Of a DNA stretch of 64,000 nucleotides, positions 1 to 8,703 are shown piece by piece. The position numbers and the translations under genes are program-made. The notes beneath the pieces were generated by a model. The model made no database searches. It saw only the letters and a list, made by a program, of their open reading frames with translations, and was not told the DNA's origin. Origin of the DNA: WJLY01 sp964562405 (GTDB lineage: Bacteria; Joyebacterota; Joyebacteria; Joyebacterales; Joyebacteraceae); assembly GCA_964562405.1 (NCBI GenBank), contig CAZLTC010000003.1, positions 1 through 64,000 on the forward strand. The letters run 5' to 3'. Numbering within the stretch: the first letter of the stretch is position 1; the number at the start of each line of letters is the position of its first letter.

Positions 1-2344
1 CGACCCCTTCGACGATATCGACGAACGGGCTGTCGCATGTCAGCTGGGCGGACGCCGAGCCGGCCGTGCCTCCGCCGAGGTTCTCGAGCGAGACCTCGAC
101 CTCGAGCGTCTCGCCGGCGTTGGCGACCCCGTCGTCGTTGCCGGAGCTGGGCCCGGACGAATCGTCGTCCACGACCTCGCCGGCGAAATCCAGATACGGC
201 TCGGTGGCGGAAATGACCGGTATCGCGGTCTCGTAGTCCAGGCGGTCGTGGGCCATCACCTTCATGCGGACCGTGCCGGAGACGGGGCTCGCGGCGCGCA
301 CGGACCCGACGCCCGTACTTCCCGTAACATCGGTGTCGTAGACCGCCCCGTCGTCGGAGTAGACCGCCACGCGAGCGCCCTCCACGGGCTCGCCCTGCGA
401 CCCGCGGACCGTGACCGCCATGTCGTCCTGGTCGGTCAGCAGGAGCGTCGGGTGCTCCACGGTCATCGCGGTCGGTTCGGCGGTCCAAAGCTCCATCGCC
501 GGGTCGCCGAAGAGATTCAGCTCGTAGCTGCACCACCTGTTCGCGGCGTAGTCGATGGCCCACACGACGTCGGCCTTCGAGTCGTTGTTGGCCTTCCCGA
601 TCGGGTAGATGCTCTCCGCGAACATCGCATCGAAGAATTCGCGGTCGTAGTACTGCGAGGAGCCGTTGGTCCCGCCCTCCTCACCCCAACCGTAGCGGGA
701 GTTGGCGATGATCGCGGCCGCTCCGACCCGAGCAACCGCCATTTGCTCGACGAAGCAGTCGTACGTGTAATACCCGCCTACCGACATATTGTCGAATGAG
801 CCGCCGTAGCATCCCTGGCTGTAGACGAAGTTGAGGCTGTGCTCCGTCCCGTCGTTGCTGAAAGACGAGATGTCGAGCGGCGTCAGCTTCATCACGTGAT
901 GCTCGTTGCAGTGGCCGAGGTGGTTCACGATGTTCACGCCGTTGCTCATGAGGAGCATCAGGGTACTCGCCGGCCAGTCCATAACGTCCCTCTCGTAGAG
1001 GGTCTCGACGTTCATGGTCGGCGGAACGCCGGCGGTCGTGTAGCCGTTGGCGCTCGAGCCGAACCGGATCTCGTCCATGTAGTCGCCGCCGTAGGTGTAG
1101 GGCCACAGGTACTCGCCGACGAACAGCGCCTCGTCGCAATCGGCCACCACCGGAGACTCCTGGTAGTGCGCGACCTTGTCTGTGAGGTTCTCGATCTCCC
1201 AGTACTCGTTGATGCACGCCCTGCCGACCGCGACCTCAGGATAGAGATCGGCCTCGGCAGGCTCTCCCCACAGGCCGTCGCCGTCGTCGTTCCAGGTCCC
1301 GTCGAGAGCAGCGTAGTAGATGTCACCGGGGATATCGCTATCAGAGTAATACGGCCGGCCCTGGTCTTCGGCCGACGGGTCGGTGTTCCCTCCGTCGCTG
1401 ACGCTTGCGTAGAGACCGCGGTGCGGGATGCCGTTCTCGTCCCGCGCGTCGCCCACCAGAAGGACATACTCCGTCCCCCACGTGCGATACGCATCCTTGA
1501 TGAAAGCGCGTATCTGCTCCTGCTCGTCCCTTCCCTCGTACCTGCTGTAGATCCAGGAGGCGAGAACGACCGTCGTCCGGAGCCCCCGCTTCGTCTTGTA
1601 GTCGACGAGATCATCCAGGTAGTCGTCCCATGCCTCGGTCGTGATGATGACGTAGTCGTAGGATGGCTCTGGGTCCAACGCGAACCCGTGCGGATGCACC
1701 TCCTCGAACGCGTGATACCGCGCGCCTGCCACGGGATTGTCCACCAGCCGGGCCAGCTCGTCGTCGGCAGCGGCGTCCGCGCGCACCATGGTGCTCGCGG
1801 AGTCCATCGCGCGCGCGTCGGGCGCGGTCGCGATGGTGACGTCCATGCTCCGGTAGTACGAGAGCGAGCCTGTGGAGGGAGCGTATTCGACCGGATGCAT
1901 CGGGAAGCTCGCGATGGAACGGCCGCGGAAAAAGCCGGTCCTGGGCGTGTCGCTGAGGCGGCCGGGGTAGTAGGCGCGACCGCCGTAGTTCGGTTCGTCG
2001 CGGACGATGGGGCCGTCGTACGAGAGCGGGTACTGGCGCTGCCCCGGCGCCACGAGATAGCCGGAGCCCAGCTCTACCTTCTCGCCGGGCATGACCGTCA
2101 CGTCGACGGCGACCTCACCCGGCGGAAGGAGTATCCGTGCGGGGAACATGGGTAGCACGGGGTCGCCTGGCCGGGCGAAGCTCCAGGCTCCCTCCATGGT
2201 CACGCTGACGTAGTTGCCCGCGGACTCGATAAGAGGCTCCGGAAATTCGTAGTGCTGGGTCACGACGCCGGCGGTGGCGGTGGTGTAGAGGCCGACCACC
2301 AGCAACAGCGCCAGAACCCGGAAGCTCCGCGTGGACATACTCAT
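1..2344 (-). CDS. Gingipain-type C25 cysteine peptidase, secreted (3' end outside window)
   Basis: Secreted cysteine protease of the gingipain (C25) family. Reading leftward from ATG 2344, the protein starts with a signal peptide (hydrophobic run ALLLVVGLY around residues 11-19), followed by a pro-region and the catalytic domain. The probable catalytic His is residue 478 (LGHCNEHH) and the Cys is residue 512 (YSQGCYGGSFD); their spacing of 34 is close to that of gingipain R. After the catalytic domain come a short Ig-like stretch (about 600-690) and an Asp/Gly-rich stretch with DDGVANAGETLEVEVSL, typical of adhesion or sorting modules. At least 781 residues are present and the C-terminus is cut off by the window edge, so a sorting domain cannot be checked. 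A GAGGAG ribosome site at about 2352-2358 supports the start. Family known; target substrate unknown. Confidence 0.85.
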   Translation of the reverse strand, partial: MSMSTRSFRVLALLLVVGLYTTATAGVVTQHYEFPEPLIESAGNYVSVTMEGAWSFARPGDPVLPMFPARILLPPGEVAVDVTVMPGEKVELGSGYLVAPGQRQYPLSYDGPIVRDEPNYGGRAYYPGRLSDTPRTGFFRGRSIASFPMHPVEYAPSTGSLSYYRSMDVTIATAPDARAMDSASTMVRADAAADDELARLVDNPVAGARYHAFEEVHPHGFALDPEPSYDYVIITTEAWDDYLDDLVDYKTKRGLRTTVVLASWIYSRYEGRDEQEQIRAFIKDAYRTWGTEYVLLVGDARDENGIPHRGLYASVSDGGNTDPSAEDQGRPYYSDSDIPGDIYYAALDGTWNDDGDGLWGEPAEADLYPEVAVGRACINEYWEIENLTDKVAHYQESPVVADCDEALFVGEYLWPYTYGGDYMDEIRFGSSANGYTTAGVPPTMNVETLYERDVMDWPASTLMLLMSNGVNIVNHLGHCNEHHVMKLTPLDISSFSNDGTEHSLNFVYSQGCYGGSFDNMSVGGYYTYDCFVEQMAVARVGAAAIIANSRYGWGEEGGTNGSSQYYDREFFDAMFAESIYPIGKANNDSKADVVWAIDYAANRWCSYELNLFGDPAMELWTAEPTAMTVEHPTLLLTDQDDMAVTVRGSQGEPVEGARVAVYSDDGAVYDTDVTGSTGVGSVRAASPVSGTVRMKVMAHDRLDYETAIPVISATEPYLDFAGEVVDDDSSGPSSGNDDGVANAGETLEVEVSLENLGGGTAGSASAQLTCDSPFVDIVEGV

Positions 2345-2819
2345 CCTGATGCTCTCCTCGGGGGGATGACGGCCGCGTCGCGACGGACGGACCCGGTTGG
2401 AAGCGGCTCGCTCCGCTGCGCCCATTGCAGGGATCAGTGTCGCGGACCGGCTCGCTCCCGGTCTCGGGGGCGGAGACCATTCACGGAGGCTCGACGACCT
2501 CCGTGCACGTGCCACACATACTAAGATACACCTCAGGCCCGGTCTGTTGAAACCTCAATGATGCGCGGAGGGCCAGAAAAACGGTTCACCCCTCAATAAC
2601 GCTCGACCTTGAGAACGCTCGGCGCGTCCTGTACAATCTCGGCAACCCCGTTCACGCAGGCCTCGTCGGCACCGGCGTGATCAGACGCGACCCCCTTCGC
2701 CTGGTCATGGTAGCGGACGTCCGCGTTCGGCGGGGCCGCGTTGTGTCCACGGCAGATCCCTGCGGGCCTAGCGCGGCGGGCTGCCGCGGCACGCGAGGGC
2801 TCTTCACAAGGAGGAAAAC
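2345..2819. other. Intergenic region between divergent C25 peptidase and peroxiredoxin genes
   Basis: About 475 bases with no convincing gene. It holds the rightward promoter at 2609-2637 and presumably an unlocated leftward promoter for the peptidase. I saw only a weak leftward candidate near 2515-2560. Confidence 0.6.
2609..2637 (+). promoter_or_regulatory. Sigma70-type promoter for peroxiredoxin gene
   Basis: TTGAGA (2609-2614), a 17-base spacer, then TACAAT (2632-2637). Both hexamers match the consensus at 5 of 6 positions. It lies about 180 bases upstream of the peroxiredoxin ATG, so the leader would be long. Confidence 0.55.
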
Positions 2820-3275
2820 ATGCCAACAAGCCTCAAGGCCGGCGACAGGGCCCCGGCGTTCTCCGGACCCGCCTCGGACGGCTCCAAGATATCCCTGCGG
2901 GACTTCAAGAACAGAAAGAGACTGGTCCTGTACTTCTACCCGATGGACAACACACCGGGATGCACACGCGAGGCACGGGCGTTCAGGGACGCCGCCGACC
3001 GCTTCGAGAAGGTCGGCACGGCGATCGTCGGGGTCAGTACGCAGAGCCTCGACTCTCACAAGCGCTTCACGGCGAACAACGAACTCCCCTTCCCGCTCAT
3101 CGCCGACACCGACGGGAAGATAGCGAGCAAGTACGGCGTCCTCAAGGAGAACGGGAAGACGGCCGAGCGCGCGACCTTCCTCATAGACAGTGAGGGTAAG
3201 ATCAGAAGGGTGTGGCCGAAGGTCAGCATAACGGGTCACACGGACGAGATCCTCGGGGTCATAGACGAGCTCTAG
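2820..3275 (+). CDS. bcp: Peroxiredoxin, Bcp/PrxQ type (thiol peroxidase)
   Basis: Cytoplasmic peroxidase of 151 residues that reduces H2O2 and organic hydroperoxides with a thiol donor, and is the usual length for the family. The motif PMDNTPGCTRE carries the peroxidatic Cys48. The second Cys found five residues later in E. coli Bcp is missing (the sequence there is REARAFRD), so this looks like the 1-Cys variety that needs an external thiol. An AAGGAGG site at 2808-2814 fixes ATG 2820. The next gene begins about 60 bases downstream in the same direction and may be co-transcribed. Confidence 0.92.
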   Translation: MPTSLKAGDRAPAFSGPASDGSKISLRDFKNRKRLVLYFYPMDNTPGCTREARAFRDAADRFEKVGTAIVGVSTQSLDSHKRFTANNELPFPLIADTDGKIASKYGVLKENGKTAERATFLIDSEGKIRRVWPKVSITGHTDEILGVIDEL

Positions 3276-3332
3276 GCCAGCACCTGGCCATGGGTGAGAC
3301 GACCGCGGGGAACTTCAGCAAGGAACAGCAGA

Positions 3333-4805
3333 TTGCCGGCCGACCTCAAGCTCAACGTCAGGCGCGCCCGCGCCTCCGATCGCGAACCGCTCATGGCCAT
3401 GTCGAAACTGATATGGGGCGGGAGCGACTACCTGCCGCTCGTCTGGGACAAGTGGCTCGCTGATGACAAGGGCGTTCTGCTGACGGCCACGCTGGACGGT
3501 GTCCCGGTCGGCGTCTCAAAGGTGTCAGTGCTGGCGCCTGGTGAGGTCTGGCTCGAGGGCTTGAGGCTCCACCCCGACCTGCACGGCAAGGGCCTGGTGA
3601 AGCAGATCAACAGGGTCGGCTTCAGCGAAGCGACGAAGTTGAACCCGAAGAGCATCCGATACGCGACCGGAGCCGGCAACGCAGCGTCCAGGCATCTGGG
3701 TGAGCTGCGCGGGTTCTGGATGGTCGCCAGAGCTAACTGGCTGTGGGGCAAGTCGCTCCCCGGCATACCGCGCCTCGGACGACCGGCCGGGCCATCGGAG
3801 TTCGACAGCGTGCGACGCTACGTCGCCGCCTCCGAGTGCTTCGAAGCCTCCGGCGGGCTCTGTCCCAGAGGATGGAAGTTCCCGGCGCTGACAGACCGGC
3901 GAGTCCGATCCCTCCTCCGCCGGGGCCACGTGCTCGTCGCGCGCCGGCGGCGCGACATCGAAGGCGTCGCCATCTATGATATCGGTGAAATAGACGGCGA
4001 CGTCTGCCTCGGGTACCTGGACGGGCCGGACGAGGTGATGGCGGAACTCGCCCGAGACGTGCGGAGGGTGGCGCGCTCGATGGGACACGATGAAGCGAGC
4101 GCGATGCTCCCTGCCGGTCGAATAGCTGACACCGCGCGCCGCGCCGGATACGACCTGATCGTCCCTGCCGACGCGGTGGTCTATGAGCTGAACGCCCGTG
4201 GGTTTGGAGGTGACGGAGAGTCGTTCGAGTCCATGATGTGGCGCACGCTTCGGGCGAACAGCGGTGACGCGGCCGACGCGCTCGCGGAGCTGCTCACGGA
4301 GAGGGCGCCCTGCAAGCTGCAGCGAGAGAACGCGCGCGACTTCGTGATGCGCAATCTGCTCCCGGACACGTTGCGTCAGACCTATGCCTCCATCGAGCAG
4401 GTTCAGTACCGCCTGACCGGCTGGCCAATGCGGGCCATGCTGCGGGGCATAGCCCGCCACTTCATGAATAGGTACGGCATCGCCGGCGAAATGGTCCGAA
4501 CGTCGGCGAACTCGGTATCGTTCTGGTTTGAGAGCAAGCGCATCGCCGTCGTCAGGATCGGACGGAAGTCGCTGACGCTCACTCTGGGGCCGGGCTTCGG
4601 GCCGTGCTTCAGCGCCGGGGCCAGGTTCGGCGTGGAGAGCATTTCGTTCTCGAAGAAAGCGCTGGATCGGACCTCCGGACGCTACTCGGCGATCTCTCTC
4701 AAGATATCCGACGAGCGGCACGTGCAGGGCGCGACGAAGGCCATCGACACGTTCATGAAGCACGTCCCCAGATGCCGGAATCCAAGAGAGAAGGGCCGTC
4801 AGTGA
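3333..4805 (+). CDS. GNAT-family acetyltransferase-like protein with extra C-terminal domain
   Basis: About 490 residues. The N-terminal part (about 1-130) is a GNAT fold: strand WLEGLRLHPDLHGKGL contains the acetyl-CoA loop-like HGKGL. A second, weaker GNAT-like half follows (about 190-300, strands around VLVARRRRDIEGVAIYDI). The C-terminal 180 residues are Arg-rich and beta-rich and I do not recognise them. The substrate cannot be read from sequence. The start is taken at TTG 3333 because AAGGA (3320-3324) sits eight bases before it; an in-frame GTG at 3294 has no ribosome site. It follows the peroxiredoxin and ends in the terminator stem at 4793. Confidence 0.65.
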   Translation: MPADLKLNVRRARASDREPLMAMSKLIWGGSDYLPLVWDKWLADDKGVLLTATLDGVPVGVSKVSVLAPGEVWLEGLRLHPDLHGKGLVKQINRVGFSEATKLNPKSIRYATGAGNAASRHLGELRGFWMVARANWLWGKSLPGIPRLGRPAGPSEFDSVRRYVAASECFEASGGLCPRGWKFPALTDRRVRSLLRRGHVLVARRRRDIEGVAIYDIGEIDGDVCLGYLDGPDEVMAELARDVRRVARSMGHDEASAMLPAGRIADTARRAGYDLIVPADAVVYELNARGFGGDGESFESMMWRTLRANSGDAADALAELLTERAPCKLQRENARDFVMRNLLPDTLRQTYASIEQVQYRLTGWPMRAMLRGIARHFMNRYGIAGEMVRTSANSVSFWFESKRIAVVRIGRKSLTLTLGPGFGPCFSAGARFGVESISFSKKALDRTSGRYSAISLKISDERHVQGATKAIDTFMKHVPRCRNPREKGRQ

Positions 4806-4815
4806 GTGACGGCCC
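4793..4815. terminator. Bidirectional hairpin terminator
   Basis: GGGCCGTCA (4793-4801) pairs perfectly with TGACGGCCC (4807-4815) around a five-base loop. The stem can be extended by GAGAG/CTCTC flanks. It lies between the convergent acetyltransferase and transketolase genes and overlaps the acetyltransferase stop codon. Only short pyrimidine runs follow on each side, so strength is uncertain. Confidence 0.6.
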
Positions 4816-4846
4816 CTCTCCCACCATCCTTCCATCCGCGAACTGA

Positions 4847-7183
4847 CTATCGCTTCTTGGCAGTCTTCCTGCGGGCCGGCTTCTTCGCAGTCCTCTTGCC
4901 GGCCGTCCGCTTGACCGCCTTCTTCGTCGTCCTCCTGGCTGCGGTCTTCCGGCCACCCTTCTTCGCGGTCTTCCTGGCAGCGGCCTTCTTCTTCGCCGGA
5001 GCCTTGGCCGCCTTCTTCTTGGCCGGTGCCTTGGCGGCCTTCCTCTTCGCCGGAGCCTTGGCCGCCTTCTTTTTGGCCGGTGCCTTGGCGCTCTTCCTCT
5101 CTGCCGGAGCCTTGGCGGCCTTCCTCTTCGCCGGGGTCTTCGGCGCCTTCGCCGACGGCTTTGGAGCCATCTTCTTCCTGAGATCAAGAAGTCTCTTGGC
5201 TTCCGCGGCTATGTGCTCGGCGGAGACCTCGAACTCCTTCACCAGCTCCCACGGGGCGCCAGACTCGCCGAACCTGTCATGAACACCGACCATGCCGACC
5301 GCTACGGGGGTGCCGAACGCCTTGTCGGATCTAGTGATCGCAGCCGCCACCTGATTCCCGAACCCGCCGCGCTGGTGCTCCTCCGCGGTCACGACGAGAC
5401 CTGTCTCATCAGCGGCCCTGACGATCGCTTCCGTATCGAGCGGCTTCACGGTGTGGACGTTGAGGATCCTCGACTCGATACCGTACTCCTCCTTCAGGAT
5501 CCACGCGGCACGCATCGCCTCCGCCACAGAGGGACCGCACGCGATGATGGCGATGTCCTCGTTCTCACTCTTGTACTTCGACGCGAGCGTGTGCTCGAAG
5601 GCATCCTTGAAGTTCGGCTTCACCCCGCGGAGCCTGATGACGTTGGCCTTTCCGAACACGTACGGGGTCTTCCCGTCGGTGACGACCGGGGTAGCCTCGC
5701 GGGCGAACCGCACGTACTTGGGCCCCGGAACATCGAACAGCAGATGCTCGGTCGCGCGCTTGGTCTCGACAGAATCACACGGGACCTCGACGTTCATGTT
5801 CGGGAGGCCGCACATCTGGAATAGCTCCTCCAGGGCCTGATGCGTCGCGCCGTCAGGGCCGACGGACACGCCGCCGTGCGCTCCGGCGATCATCACGTTG
5901 AACTCACCGTAGGCGACCGTCGTCCGGAGCTGGTCCAGGTTGCGACCGGACGCGAACACGCCGTACGTCCCGAAGACCGGGAGCTTCCCCTCCTTGGCGA
6001 GACCGGCGCACACGCACGTCCCGGACTGCTCGGCGATCCCGATGGAGAACCACCGGTCCAGACGCTCCGGATGCCCCTCGTAGAACTGGCTGATCGTGAT
6101 CGACCCTGAGATGTCCGCTCCCAGGCACACGACCCGCTCGTCGTCTCCGCGATCGGCGAGCGCCCGTCCGAATCCCTTTCTGGTCGGGTCCATCTCGACC
6201 TTCATGTTGTCCGTCTCGTTCCAGAAGTAGTTCCTGGAGAACCTGGGCTGCTTGGCCTCGAGTGTCTTGGTAGCCTTCTTCTGCCAGTCGTCCGCGATCT
6301 TGAGCATCTCCTTGACCGGCAGCTTCTCGTCGAGCCCGAGCTGCTTGAGGGCCGCCCACATCTGCTCCTCGTTCGGCGTCTTGCCGTGCCAGCCGGCCAC
6401 ATCCTCCATGAAGTCGACGCCCTTGCCCTTGACGGTCGAGGCAAGGATGAGGGTAGGCTTGTCCTTGACCGTCTTCGCTTCCTCGAACGCGGCCAGTAGC
6501 TCTCCCATGTCGTGACCGTCGCACTCGATGACGTGCCAGTGGAATGCGCGGTACTTCTCCTCGAGCCGCTCGACGTTCATGACGTCGCAGCACCAGCCGT
6601 CGATCTGAAGCCTGTTGCGGTCGATGACGGCGCACAGATTGTCGAGGCCGAAGTGGCCGGCCTCCATCGCGGCTTCCCAGACCTGCCCCTCCTGCTGCTC
6701 GCCGTCGCCCATGAGGCAGTAGATGCGGTGGTTCTGCTTGTTGAGATTGGCGGCGAGGGCCATGCCGACCGCGATGGAAAGGCCCTGACCCAGCGAGCCG
6801 GTCGAGGCCTCGACGCCGTCGAGCTTGAGCCAGTGCGGGTGTCCCTGGTACGGAGCGTAGAGCTTGCGCAGCCTCGCAACGTCCTTCACGTCGTAGTAGC
6901 CGGCCATACCCAGACCCAGGTAGAGCGAAGGAGCCTTGTGCCCGACGGACCACACGATCCTGTCGCGGTCCTTCCAGAAGGGGTCCTTCGGATCGTGGTC
7001 GGCGACGTGCAGATAGAGAGCCGCCGTGATGTCCATGATGGAGAGCGTGCCGCCGGAGTGGCCGGAGCCGGCCGCGTGGAGGGCTATCATGTCGTAGCCC
7101 CGCATCTCGTTCGCGGCCTCCTTGAGCTGCTCGACCGTGTACGCCTTGCGGACCTTCCCTGTCTTCGAGTTCAGAATCGCCAT
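4847..7183 (-). CDS. tkt: Transketolase with Lys/Ala-rich histone H1-like C-terminal tail
   Basis: Transfers two-carbon ketol units in the pentose phosphate pathway using thiamine diphosphate. Full single-chain enzyme: the N-terminal half carries GHSGGTLSIMDI, GSLGQGLSIAVGMALA and the cofactor motif GDGEQQEGQVWEA with a downstream DRN. The pyrimidine-binding half includes GIAEQSGTCVCAGLAKEG and GAHGGVSVGPDGATHQ, and the C-terminal domain follows to about residue 670. Residues 672-778 are an unusual basic tail made of KAAKAPAKK units followed by an Arg/Lys/Thr-rich end; the enzyme needs no such tail. GGAGGAAA upstream of ATG 7183 fixes the start. It has its own promoter at 7297-7325 and a hairpin in the leader. 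Confidence 0.92.
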   Translation of the reverse strand: MAILNSKTGKVRKAYTVEQLKEAANEMRGYDMIALHAAGSGHSGGTLSIMDITAALYLHVADHDPKDPFWKDRDRIVWSVGHKAPSLYLGLGMAGYYDVKDVARLRKLYAPYQGHPHWLKLDGVEASTGSLGQGLSIAVGMALAANLNKQNHRIYCLMGDGEQQEGQVWEAAMEAGHFGLDNLCAVIDRNRLQIDGWCCDVMNVERLEEKYRAFHWHVIECDGHDMGELLAAFEEAKTVKDKPTLILASTVKGKGVDFMEDVAGWHGKTPNEEQMWAALKQLGLDEKLPVKEMLKIADDWQKKATKTLEAKQPRFSRNYFWNETDNMKVEMDPTRKGFGRALADRGDDERVVCLGADISGSITISQFYEGHPERLDRWFSIGIAEQSGTCVCAGLAKEGKLPVFGTYGVFASGRNLDQLRTTVAYGEFNVMIAGAHGGVSVGPDGATHQALEELFQMCGLPNMNVEVPCDSVETKRATEHLLFDVPGPKYVRFAREATPVVTDGKTPYVFGKANVIRLRGVKPNFKDAFEHTLASKYKSENEDIAIIACGPSVAEAMRAAWILKEEYGIESRILNVHTVKPLDTEAIVRAADETGLVVTAEEHQRGGFGNQVAAAITRSDKAFGTPVAVGMVGVHDRFGESGAPWELVKEFEVSAEHIAAEAKRLLDLRKKMAPKPSAKAPKTPAKRKAAKAPAERKSAKAPAKKKAAKAPAKRKAAKAPAKKKAAKAPAKKKAAARKTAKKGGRKTAARRTTKKAVKRTAGKRTAKKPARRKTAKKR
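4988..5122 (-). repeat. Five tandem 27-bp repeats encoding KAAKAPAKK units
   Basis: Inside the transketolase tail, residues about 688-732 read as five nine-residue units (KAAKAPAER, KSAKAPAKK, KAAKAPAKR, KAAKAPAKK, KAAKAPAKK). This corresponds to 27-bp DNA repeats with synonymous differences. Such repeats can change copy number by slippage. Confidence 0.8.
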
Positions 7184-7262
7184 CTGGTGCTTTCCTCCGT
7201 TCGTCTGGGGCCGTATGGCCTCGTCCGATAAAGGACACCGGTTTCTAAGGGGAAACGCGCCG

Positions 7263-7287
7263 AATCGGCCCAGCAGTAGGGCCGATT
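7263..7287. other. Perfect hairpin in transketolase leader
   Basis: AATCGGCCC (7263-7271) pairs with GGGCCGATT (7279-7287) around a seven-base loop. It lies between the promoter at 7297-7325 and the transketolase start, so it would be in the mRNA leader. It could be a terminator for hflX read-through, an attenuator or an mRNA-stability element. No long T run follows it. Confidence 0.5.
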
Positions 7288-7296
7288 GAGCAATCT

Positions 7297-7325
7297 AGGA
7301 TAGCATCTGCGGGCGTGGGTGTAAA
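7297..7325 (-). promoter_or_regulatory. Sigma70-type promoter for transketolase
   Basis: On the minus strand TTTACA (7325-7320), a 17-base spacer, then TATCCT (7302-7297). This is about 115 bases upstream of the transketolase ATG, just beyond the hflX stop. Confidence 0.6.
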
Positions 7326-7351
7326 GCGCAGTAGTGCGTGCAGAGCACGCC

Positions 7352-8659
7352 TCAGCGGACGAATCCGAGTTTCCGGAGGCGTGCCGCCTCCGGACGGGGC
7401 ATTCTCACCTTCATCTCGACGAACTCATCACCATCTGTCCTTGAGAGGACCTCCCCGTGTGCGTGGACGAACGCGACGGTCTTCCCGTCGGCCACAGGGA
7501 TGGACAGCTCCACAAGCTCCTCGCGGCTCTCGACGAAGGCGGTCATGGCCCTCCGCACCTCCTCGAGTCCGGTCCCCTCGGTTGCGCTCGTGAAGATCGC
7601 GCCCGGGTACTTCGCCTCGAGCCGCTCCATCTCATCGCCGTACCGGAGCCGGTCGACCTTGTTGAACACGATCCTCGTCGAGATCTCGGACGCTCCGATC
7701 TCGTCAAGGACCTCGTTGGCCAGCTCGAGATACCGCTCGCAGTGCTCGCGCGACACATCGACTACGTGTAGAAGGAGGTCCGACTCGGCGACCTCGTCGA
7801 GCGTAGCGTGGAAGCTGACCACCAGGTGATGCGGAAGCTTCTTGATGAGGCCGACGGTGTCTGTCAGGAGCGCCTCGTGACCGCCCGGCAGCTCGATGCG
7901 GCGCGTGGTGGCGTCGAGCGTGGCGAAGAGAAGGTCCTCCGTGAAGACGTCGGCGCCGCTCAGCGCATTCATCAGAGTCGACTTCCCCGCGTTCGTGTAG
8001 CCGACCAGCGCCACTCGGGTCGTACCCTCTCGGCTCTTGCGCTGAACCGCCCGGTCGACCTCGACCCCCTTCAACACCTTCTTGAGGATGCGGATGCGCT
8101 CGTGCACGGCACGGCGGTCGCTTTCGAGCTGCGTCTCCCCGGGCCCTCTCGTTCCGATCCCGCCACCGAGCCGCTCGAGGTGGTCCCACAGCCGGCGGAG
8201 CCTCGGCAGCTCGTATTCGCACTGCGCAAGCTCCACCTGCGTCCTCGCGACCTTCGTCCGCGCGCGCCTCGCGAAGATGTCGAGGATGAGTTCGGTGCGG
8301 TCGATGACCTTGAGCTCCGTCGCCTTCTCTACCTCTCGTGCCTGCGCCGGCCTGAGGTCGTCGTCGAACACGAGCAGGTTCGCGTCGTGGACCGCGGCCG
8401 CCATCTTGATGCGTTCTATCATCCCGCTTCCGACGTAGGTCTTCCCATCGATGCGCGTTCTGTTCTGAACGAAGCGGTCGACGACGGTCGCGCCGGCCGT
8501 GCGCGCCAGCTGCGCCAGCTCATCGAGCGACTCGTGCTCGTCATCGACCGTCGTGGCGGGCAGGCTCACTCCCACGAGAATCGCCCGCTCGTCGCTGGGC
8601 GTGTGTTCCCCTTTGATGTCGTCCTCCTCGCTGTCCCGTCGCGCCCGGCCGAACCGCAA
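7352..8659 (-). CDS. hflX: GTPase HflX (ribosome-associated)
   Basis: HflX-family GTPase that binds 50S/70S ribosomes and rescues or splits stalled ribosomes under stress. Seen in order: the N-terminal HflX domain (RIDGKTYVGSGMIERIK, VFDDDLRPAQAREVE), the linker motif GGIGTRGPGETQLESDRR that marks the family, and the G domain with Walker A GYTNAGKST, DTVGLI and FNKVD. About 435 residues as annotated. The start is uncertain. TTG 8659 is given as the nearest usual start, but GAGGAGG at 8623-8629 is placed for an ATC codon at 8617 (protein KGEHTPSDERAILVGV), and conserved sequence begins only there. It follows the LEA14-like gene by about 40 bases. Confidence 0.9.
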   Translation of the reverse strand: MRFGRARRDSEEDDIKGEHTPSDERAILVGVSLPATTVDDEHESLDELAQLARTAGATVVDRFVQNRTRIDGKTYVGSGMIERIKMAAAVHDANLLVFDDDLRPAQAREVEKATELKVIDRTELILDIFARRARTKVARTQVELAQCEYELPRLRRLWDHLERLGGGIGTRGPGETQLESDRRAVHERIRILKKVLKGVEVDRAVQRKSREGTTRVALVGYTNAGKSTLMNALSGADVFTEDLLFATLDATTRRIELPGGHEALLTDTVGLIKKLPHHLVVSFHATLDEVAESDLLLHVVDVSREHCERYLELANEVLDEIGASEISTRIVFNKVDRLRYGDEMERLEAKYPGAIFTSATEGTGLEEVRRAMTAFVESREELVELSIPVADGKTVAFVHAHGEVLSRTDGDEFVEMKVRMPRPEAARLRKLGFVR

Positions 8660-8703
8660 CGGTGGTGGTCGGCCACGTCGCGGGCCGATGGCGCAGGCGG
8701 CGA

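Noticed and set aside
2515..2560. Minus-strand promoter TTTCAA/TATCTT for the C25 peptidase
   Set aside because: Weak matches with an 18-base spacer and more than 150 bases from the start; not good enough to annotate.
4988..5122. CRISPR array from regular 27-bp spacing
   Set aside because: The repeats are contiguous, without spacers, and encode an in-frame protein tail.
4806..5282. Plus-strand hydrophobic open frame opposite the transketolase tail
   Set aside because: It is the mirror of the Lys/Ala repeats (Phe/Leu/Ala-rich by base composition) and has no ribosome site.
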